A stretch of 11,229 bases of DNA from an uncultured Collinsella sp. (GTDB lineage: Bacteria > Actinomycetota > Coriobacteriia > Coriobacteriales > Coriobacteriaceae). The notes below the pieces were generated by a model. It was given only the letters and a program-made list of their open reading frames with translations, was not told where the DNA came from and searched no databases. This document shows, piece after piece, positions 7,418 through 11,229 of the stretch. The first letter of the stretch is position 1, and each line of letters begins with the position of its first letter. Location: positions 1 through 11,229 of the forward strand of contig URNQ01000037.1 in NCBI GenBank assembly GCA_900549245.1, given 5' to 3'. Position numbers and translations under genes: made by a program.

Positions 7418-7447
7418 TTGTATACAATTTTGTAGACAAAAATACAA
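7418..7447 (-). promoter_or_regulatory. RHH gene promoter overlapped by tandem TTGTANACAA operators
   Basis: On the minus strand, -35 TTGTAT (7447-7442) and -10 TATACA (7424-7419) are exactly 17 bp apart. Overlapping them are the perfect palindrome TTGTATACAA (7418-7427) and the near-palindrome TTGTAGACAA (7430-7439), with centres 12 bp apart. The -35 itself is a third half-site. Tandem palindromes inside the promoter are the expected arrangement for autorepression by an RHH dimer pair. Confidence 0.65.
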
Positions 7448-7640
7448 GCAGTTTATCGGGCTAATTAGCTTGTTTTGACCCGCCTGTTCGATAGGAAATG
7501 AGCATTGACGGCTTCGATACTCCTTTGCTTTTCAGCTTGGAATTTAGATGCCCATTGAACTTCCGGAGGGGAGCGCTTTATTAAGCTATCGAGATTCTGG
7601 GCAGGAGCTCTCACTGGTCTTCGGTAATGGGACCAGCTTA

Positions 7641-7665
7641 ATTCGCGACACAGTGTGTCGCGAAT
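7641..7665. repeat. 11-bp perfect hairpin
   Basis: ATTCGCGACAC (7641-7651) pairs perfectly with GTGTCGCGAAT (7655-7665) across a 3-base loop. There is no U-run on either side, so it is not a typical terminator. The TCGCGA core could be a protein site or a small structured RNA element. Confidence 0.6.
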
Positions 7666-7729
7666 GGGAGTAGTCGTTAGGTGTCCTTCAATGGCTACTC
7701 ATTATAAGAACGTCCAAGTGTCGGATTTT

Positions 7730-7759
7730 GTCATTTAGTGTCGTTCTTTGCGACTATTC
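7730..7759 (+). repeat. Diverged left half of the REP-like palindrome
   Basis: GTCATT, CGTTCTTT and CGACTA occur here in the same order and nearly the same spacing as in the left arm and loop of the intact palindrome at 6951-6982. About three quarters of positions match, with one 1-base offset. The matching right half is missing here and appears only at 8070, beyond the MITE-like element. Confidence 0.5.
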
Positions 7760-7768
7760 TGGAGGGTC

Positions 7769-7998
7769 GTGGTCAAAAAAGGGCAAATATGAGTACTGTT
7801 GCCATTATGGTTGCATTTATTTTGCTATAAATAGTAGCTTCTGATGAGATTTGTTCCCATTAGGAGCTACTTTTATTGAACATATGAGGAGAAATAACGT
7901 CGTCTGCGGACGAGTGGAACGTTGAATAGTTCCTGAGGTGATCAAAATCGCTGCTACTAAACAGGTAACAGTACTCATATTTGCCCTTTTTTGACCAC
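7769..7998. mobile_element. MITE-like element with about 35-bp terminal inverted repeats
   Basis: The left end (7769-7803) begins GTGGTCAAAAAAGGGC, and the right end (7964-7998) is its reverse complement over 35 bases with one mismatch. Weaker complementarity (GAGGG/CCCTC) continues a few bases outside both ends. The roughly 160-bp interior is AT-rich compared with flanking genes and encodes no transposase. Each terminal repeat carries AAAGGG five bases before an ATG that opens a short frame with a hydrophobic start (MSTVAIMVAFILL from 7789 on plus; 53 codons, 7978-7817, on minus). These peptides may be incidental. No clear target-site duplication was found. The alternative is a non-mobile structured locus. 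Confidence 0.65.
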
Positions 7999-8069
7999 AG
8001 CCCTCTCGGAAACCTTTCCAGAGGCGTCAAACAGCCATAATCCAAAGGTCGCCTCAAACAATTAGCCGG

Positions 8070-8092
8070 CTAAGAGCGTCCATGGCTACCCA
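8070..8092 (+). repeat. Diverged right half of the REP-like palindrome
   Basis: The sequence around CTAAGAGCGTCC then GGCTACCC parallels TTAAGAACGTCCCC then GACTACCC of the copy at 6984-7009. As in that copy, it is followed at once by the long hairpin repeat. Its left partner lies at 7730-7759, on the other side of the MITE-like element. Confidence 0.5.
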
Positions 8093-8152
8093 AAAGTTGT
8101 ACGCCAGCATCCAAAGATGTCGAAAAATGTCGACTTTGGATGCTGGTGTACA
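8092..8152 (-). terminator. Long-stem hairpin repeat copy 2, probable terminator of the glutaredoxin operon
   Basis: Arms 8098-8116 and 8134-8152 form a 19-bp stem with one G-U pair. On the minus strand it is followed by AC and TTTT (8095-8092), 45 bp beyond the glutaredoxin stop. The central 47 bases match copy 1 exactly. Differences in the arms keep pairing: G8099-C8151 here against G7018-U7070 in copy 1, and G8103-U8147 here against A-U there. Confidence 0.7.
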
Positions 8153-8197
8153 TGTTTAGGCCGTATGGGATGGGGCCTTGGACGGACGGGATGCGCG

Positions 8198-8443
8198 CTA
8201 GAGCAGGTTCTCCTGCACCCATGCGATGATGTCGCTCGATTCGTAGAGTGGCTTGCCGTCGATGAACAGGCAGGGAACCTGGCGTTTTCCGCCGACGGCG
8301 ATGAGCGTCTGCTCGGCATCGGAATCGGTCGAGATATTGCGCTCGGGAATGGTCACACCGTTATCGACAAGGAATCGCTTGACCTTTATGCAATACGGGC
8401 AGCCAGTCATAACGTAGAGCACGAGCTCATGATCAGTAGCCAT
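8198..8443 (-). CDS. Glutaredoxin, dithiol CPYC type
   Basis: An 81-residue cytoplasmic thiol-disulfide oxidoreductase. The strand LVLYVMTG leads into the active site CPYC (C15-C18). The region GKRQVPCLFIDGKPLYES carries the predicted cis-proline and the ligand-binding loop, and the final helix is SSDIIAWVQENL. The length is typical of glutaredoxin. ATG 8443 is chosen because the domain begins there and GGAG lies close upstream (spacing of only four bases); an in-frame TTG at 8482 would add an unconserved tail. Many actinobacteria lack glutathione, so the reductant could be thioredoxin reductase or another low-molecular-weight thiol. It follows the zinc-ribbon/TipAS regulator with a 51-bp gap on the same strand, so the two are probably co-transcribed. 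Confidence 0.92.
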   Translation of the reverse strand: MATDHELVLYVMTGCPYCIKVKRFLVDNGVTIPERNISTDSDAEQTLIAVGGKRQVPCLFIDGKPLYESSDIIAWVQENLL

Positions 8444-8494
8444 AGGTCTCCAATCGGTTGAGGTTTCGATTGAAATACCCAAAGCTGCCGCGGT

Positions 8495-9322
8495 CTATGC
8501 GCGGACCAGTGACGACTCGATGGCCTGGACCAGAAACGCCGTGGCTCCGGTGCCGCAGGGCTTGTCGTAGTAGTCAACAAAGCGCCGGTCGGCAAGATAG
8601 CCGTGGGCGAGGCCCAGGTACGCCTCGTCTTGGGGCTCGCATCCCCAGTTGAGAGCAATCCAGCGACGATGCATCGCGACAAGCTTGCGAGCCTCGCTTC
8701 CATTCGCATCGCCATCGCCCATGGCAATCGAGAGTTGGCCCAGAATAGCGCGTTCAAGTTCCTTCATGTCGTTCCATGTCTCGGGGTCCATGTCCAGCAG
8801 TGCTTCGTTTGCTGCGTCGATCGCCTCGTCGCCGTAGCGCTTCCGGGCTTCGGCGCCGTAGCGCTCCTCGTTTTCCTGCACGGTGCGCCAGCGCTCCAGT
8901 TGCGGCAGGACGGCGCCCATGAGCGAGACGGCTTCGTCGAGCGACATACCGGTGTTTTGTGCCAGGCGCGGGGCACAATCCTCGATCATTGCCTCCATGG
9001 TGGTGTCGCAGGTGTACTTGCCGTGGTCGTAGCACCACTTGCAGTAATGGTCGGTCGTGGCGCCCGCGGCATCGGTGCCGCAGTCGTCGGGCGTGAGTAT
9101 CATGCCGCAGCTCTGGCAATAATGCTCGGGCATTTCGAGCAGGTGGGACAGTGGTTCGCCGGTTACGGCGGCAATGAGCTTCATCATGTCGATGCCCGGG
9201 GTGACCTCGTCGCGCTCCCAACGGCTGACGGCTTGGCGCGTGACAAAGAGTTTGGCGGCGAGCTGCTCTTGGGTAAGGTGATGGGCGCGACGGACAGCGA
9301 TGAGCTTTTCTGCAAAGGCCAT
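8495..9322 (-). CDS. XRE-type HTH regulator with zinc-ribbon and TipAS-like ligand domain
   Basis: A 275-residue three-domain regulator. Residues about 5-62 form an XRE/HTH_3 domain with the recognition region TQEQLAAKLFVTRQAVSRWE. Residues 66-107 match the putative zinc-ribbon type: HYCQSCGMIL (C69, C72), C81, YCKWCY (C94, C97) and C105. Residues about 140-270 resemble TipAS, the antibiotic-recognition domain of TipA, with the landmarks HRRWIALNW, YLGLAHGYLADRRFVDYYD and a C-terminal helix. TipAS domains bind thiopeptide or other drugs in TipA-like MerR regulators; here the DNA-binding part is XRE rather than MerR. ATG 9322 has AAAGGAG five bases upstream. The ligand is unknown; zinc or thiol sensing through the Cys cluster is also possible. 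Its likely target is its own promoter and the glutaredoxin gene. Confidence 0.87.
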   Translation of the reverse strand: MAFAEKLIAVRRAHHLTQEQLAAKLFVTRQAVSRWERDEVTPGIDMMKLIAAVTGEPLSHLLEMPEHYCQSCGMILTPDDCGTDAAGATTDHYCKWCYDHGKYTCDTTMEAMIEDCAPRLAQNTGMSLDEAVSLMGAVLPQLERWRTVQENEERYGAEARKRYGDEAIDAANEALLDMDPETWNDMKELERAILGQLSIAMGDGDANGSEARKLVAMHRRWIALNWGCEPQDEAYLGLAHGYLADRRFVDYYDKPCGTGATAFLVQAIESSLVRA

Positions 9323-9352
9323 AGCGGCTCCTTTCTGCTGGTTGATGGCTTA

Positions 9353-9381
9353 AGCATACGCGGCGGCAGGCGCCCTTCCAA
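9353..9381 (-). promoter_or_regulatory. Promoter of the HTH/TipAS - glutaredoxin unit
   Basis: On the minus strand, -35 TTGGAA (9381-9376) and -10 TATGCT (9358-9353) are exactly 17 bp apart. They would give a leader of roughly 25 bases to the ATG at 9322. Confidence 0.55.
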
Positions 9382-9396
9382 GCAACCGTTGGTTGC
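9382..9396. promoter_or_regulatory. Candidate operator, 6-3-6 palindrome
   Basis: GCAACC-gtt-GGTTGC lies directly against the -35 box of the regulator promoter and about 55 bp upstream of the trmO -10. The position fits binding by the adjacent XRE-type regulator, either as activator (upstream of -35) or as a repressor reaching into the promoter. Confidence 0.45.
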
Positions 9397-9450
9397 ACGA
9401 CGGGAGACCGCGGCGAAGAATTGCGCGCAACGCCCCACGTCTCCATGCCG

Positions 9451-9463
9451 TACAATGACCGGT
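9451..9463 (+). promoter_or_regulatory. Candidate -10 for a leaderless trmO transcript
   Basis: TACAAT (9451-9456) ends seven bases before ATG 9464, so transcription could begin on the A of the start codon. No Shine-Dalgarno precedes this ATG, and no clear -35 is seen. Leaderless mRNAs are common in actinobacteria. Confidence 0.4.
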
Positions 9464-10201
9464 ATGGAACCTATTGCACACATACATACCGACCTGCCGC
9501 AGAAGTTCGGCATTCCGCGCAACAGCTTTTTGGCGCCCCATCTGCAGGGACGCATCGTCTTTGAACCGGAATTTGCCTCCAACGCAGCAGTTGAGGGTCT
9601 GAATTCCTTCTCTCACCTATGGCTGCTCTGGCGCTTCGAAAACGGCACGCCAGGCGGCACGGCTAAGGACATAGCCGCCGATGCCAAAATGCAGGACAGG
9701 TCCGGCACCAACGCAAAATGGTCGAAAACTGTGCGTCCGCCGCGCCTGGGTGGAGCCGAGCGTGTGGGCGTCTTTGCCACGCGCAGTCCGTTTCGCCCTA
9801 ATCCCATTGGGCTTACCTGCGTCAAGCTCGATCGCGTCGAGCTAACCGACGATGGCCCCATCATCCATGTGCTGGGGGCCGACCTGCGCGACGGCACGCC
9901 CATCTATGACATTAAGCCCTACATTCCGTTTGCGGACTGCCACCCGGATGCAACGGGCGGCTGGATTGAGGATGCTCCGTGGCAAGAGCTCGGCATCGAG
10001 TTTCCGCAGGCGCTGCAAGACACAGTCCCAAGCGCAAAGCTCCCCGGCTTGATAGAGGTGCTCCGCCAAGATCCGCGCCGCGCGGGCAGCAAGCACGAGC
10101 CAACCCGCGTCTATCATCTGGCCTTCGCCGGGCTCGACATATCTTTTACGGTCGATGAAACCCAGCTAACCGTAGTCGCCATCAACGACGCGCAAGACTA
10201 A
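9464..10201 (+). CDS. trmO: tRNA (N6-threonylcarbamoyladenosine(37)-N6)-methyltransferase TrmO
   Basis: A 245-residue protein of the TsaA/TrmO (UPF0066) family, which uses SAM to methylate t6A37 in threonine tRNAs. It begins MEPIAHIHTDLPQKFGIPR, then has LEGLNSFSHLW-type residues (VEGLNSFSHLWLLW) and the family hallmark ATRSPFRPNPIGLT, followed by DGTPIYDIKPYIP near the C-terminal half of the beta-barrel. The roughly 90-residue C-terminal extension (LREDP/YH-like region, VYHLAFAGLDISF) is present, as in E. coli TrmO. ATG 9464 is preferred; ATG 9455 is in frame but lies on the -10-like TACAAT. The gene is divergent from the HTH/TipAS regulator, with a 141-bp shared spacer. A frame continuing far upstream is antisense to that regulator and not real. 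Confidence 0.9.
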   Translation: MEPIAHIHTDLPQKFGIPRNSFLAPHLQGRIVFEPEFASNAAVEGLNSFSHLWLLWRFENGTPGGTAKDIAADAKMQDRSGTNAKWSKTVRPPRLGGAERVGVFATRSPFRPNPIGLTCVKLDRVELTDDGPIIHVLGADLRDGTPIYDIKPYIPFADCHPDATGGWIEDAPWQELGIEFPQALQDTVPSAKLPGLIEVLRQDPRRAGSKHEPTRVYHLAFAGLDISFTVDETQLTVVAINDAQD

Positions 10202-10313
10202 CCGGTCATTCGTCCGCACCCGTCAAATTAAGCGCCAAACTCCGCGCCAAAACCGCCCGCGCTGGTGGACAATAACGCCTACCAAAACAATCACTTTGCA
10301 TGGGGGGCTCAGC

Positions 10314-11201
10314 ATGAAATACGACTTTAGCTCGCTTATCGATCGCCACGGCATGGACTCCATCGCCGTTGACTCTTGGGGTGAGATCCCCGGTATGGCT
10401 CCGAACGCACCCGACGAGGGCTTCGACCGCATTCCCATGTGGGTGGCCGACATGAATTTTGCCACGGTGCCCACGGTCCAGGAGCACATCATTCAGCGCG
10501 CTCAGCATCCCATGTTTGGCTACTTTAACCCGCGCGCCGAGTATTTCGACCGCATCATCGAATGGCAGAGCCGCCGCAACGGCGTTGAGGGCTTGGCACC
10601 TGAGCATATCGGCTACGAAAACGGCGTGCTGGGCGGTGTCGTGTCGACGCTGCGCGCGTATGTCCAGCCGGGCGATGCGGTGCTGGTCCACAGCCCCACC
10701 TACATCGGCTTTACCAAGTCCATTGAGGCCGCGGGCTATCGTATTGTCCATAGCCCGCTTAAGCTCGACGATCAGGGCGTGTGGCGCATGGACTTTGAGG
10801 ACATGGAGTGCAAACTCGCCCAAAACCACATCCATGCCGCGGTGTTCTGCTCGCCGCACAATCCCTGCGGCCGCGTATGGGAGCGCGACGAAATCGAACG
10901 TGCCATGGACATCTATCGCCAGCACGATTGCGTGGTGATTTCGGACGAGATTTGGTCCGATATCATCCTGCCGGGGCACAAGCACATCCCGACGCAGTCG
11001 GTGAGCGAGGATGCCCGCATGCGCACGGTTGCCCTCTATGCGCCGAGCAAGACGTTTAACCTGGCGGGCCTTGTCGGCAGCTACCACATTGTCTACAACG
11101 AGACGCTGCGTGACCGCATCCGCGCCGTGTCCAACAAGACCCACTACAACGAGATGAATGTCCTCTCCATGCATGCGCTTATCGGTGCCTACCTGAAGTA
11201 A
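10314..11201 (+). CDS. PatB/MalY-type PLP-dependent aminotransferase (C-S lyase), C-terminally truncated, probable pseudogene
   Basis: A fold-type I PLP enzyme of the MalY/PatB family (cystathionine beta-lyase-like). Landmarks are IPMWVADMNFATVP near the N-terminus, FGYFNPRAEYF, the cofactor-ring loop ENGVLGGVVST, FCSPHNPCGRVW, DEIWSDI (PLP-binding Asp) and APSKTFNLAGL with the Schiff-base lysine K246. ATG 10314 is chosen, with the G-run GGGGGG (10302-10307) six bases upstream. The frame ends at TAA 11199-11201 after SMHALIGAYLK, giving 295 residues where the family usually has about 390. The missing C-terminal domain normally carries the arginine that binds the substrate carboxylate, so activity is doubtful. 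DNA composition changes to AT-rich at the break. It could be an insertion, a recombination boundary or an assembly artefact. Confidence 0.8.
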   Translation: MKYDFSSLIDRHGMDSIAVDSWGEIPGMAPNAPDEGFDRIPMWVADMNFATVPTVQEHIIQRAQHPMFGYFNPRAEYFDRIIEWQSRRNGVEGLAPEHIGYENGVLGGVVSTLRAYVQPGDAVLVHSPTYIGFTKSIEAAGYRIVHSPLKLDDQGVWRMDFEDMECKLAQNHIHAAVFCSPHNPCGRVWERDEIERAMDIYRQHDCVVISDEIWSDIILPGHKHIPTQSVSEDARMRTVALYAPSKTFNLAGLVGSYHIVYNETLRDRIRAVSNKTHYNEMNVLSMHALIGAYLK

Positions 11202-11229
11202 ATGGAACTTCTTCTTGTATTGTATTTAT
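11202..11229 (+). other. AT-rich tail beyond the aminotransferase break
   Basis: The last 28 bases are only about 25% G+C, against a GC-rich aminotransferase gene. An ATG directly after the TAA opens a hydrophobic frame (MELLLVLYL) to the window edge. It may be the end of an inserted element, but it is too short to identify. Confidence 0.3.

Larger units (their letters stand above)
7448..7768. other. Non-coding stretch with inverted repeats
   Basis: No convincing gene is seen. Visible structure includes complementary 8-mers ATTAAGCT (7580-7587) and AGCTTAAT (7635-7642) enclosing CTGGTC/GACCAG, the separate hairpin at 7641-7665, and AAGAACG (7706-7712) facing CGTTCTT (7742-7748). Short frames occur, for example a 15-codon frame from ATG 7691, but none has a Shine-Dalgarno or a recognisable product. 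Confidence 0.5.

Noticed and set aside
7860..8057. 65-codon minus-strand frame across the right end of the MITE-like element
   Set aside because: Starts outside the element, lacks a convincing Shine-Dalgarno and has no domain; more likely incidental to the repeat.
7011..8158. Repeated hairpins as a CRISPR array
   Set aside because: Only two copies, 1.08 kb apart, with a large self-complementary stem and no regular spacers.
8117..8461. 114-codon plus-strand frame
   Set aside because: Antisense to the glutaredoxin gene; begins inside the hairpin repeat.
8444..8482. N-terminal extension of glutaredoxin to TTG 8482
   Set aside because: Adds 13 residues with no conserved role, and a purine-rich GGAG is present before ATG 8443.
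8603..9463. Long upstream extension of the trmO frame
   Set aside because: It is antisense to the HTH/TipAS regulator, and TrmO homologues begin at MEPIAHIH.
10206..11174. 322-codon open frame on the minus strand
   Set aside because: Shadow of the aminotransferase gene, which has clear PLP-enzyme motifs on the other strand.

Overview
This is a GC-rich chromosomal window whose gene content, codon use and gene families resemble a gut actinobacterium of the class Coriobacteriia, most likely a Collinsella species. That placement rests on recognising the proteins and repeat style from memory, not on a database match.

Layout. (1) Positions 1-2540 hold an OmpR-type response regulator that runs off the left edge on the minus strand. 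Diverging from it is a tight plus-strand operon: a 48-residue membrane CXXC microprotein, a polytopic 4Fe-4S membrane protein of the NapH type, and a TlpA-like thioredoxin lipoprotein. The operon is closed by a strong intrinsic terminator. The set looks like a machine that passes electrons across the membrane to extracytoplasmic thiols, probably under two-component control. (2) Positions 2687-6948 hold a very large MacB-like ABC ATPase/permease fusion, then a tRNA-dihydrouridine synthase. (3) Positions 6950-8158 are a repeat-rich accessory stretch with only one convincing gene, a solitary ribbon-helix-helix (antitoxin-like) protein with its own promoter and tandem operator sites. Around it lie a 20-bp-stem palindrome, two near-identical hairpins that look like minus-strand terminators, a MITE-like element with about 35-bp terminal inverted repeats, and other inverted repeats. 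(4) Positions 8198-9322 (minus) hold a HTH - zinc-ribbon - TipAS regulator followed by a glutaredoxin, probably one transcript. (5) Positions 9464-11201 (plus) hold trmO (tsaA), possibly leaderless, and a PatB/MalY-type aminotransferase. The aminotransferase stops about 90 residues early, exactly where the DNA becomes abruptly AT-rich, which suggests disruption at the right edge.

Themes. Thiol/disulfide chemistry recurs (CXXC microprotein, TlpA lipoprotein, glutaredoxin, Cys-rich regulator, sulfur-amino-acid lyase family), and two tRNA-modification enzymes are present (Dus, TrmO). The most interesting parts are the microprotein/Fe-S/thioredoxin operon and the layered mobile or palindromic repeats between 6950 and 8158. 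No rRNA, tRNA, CRISPR array or complete insertion sequence was seen.
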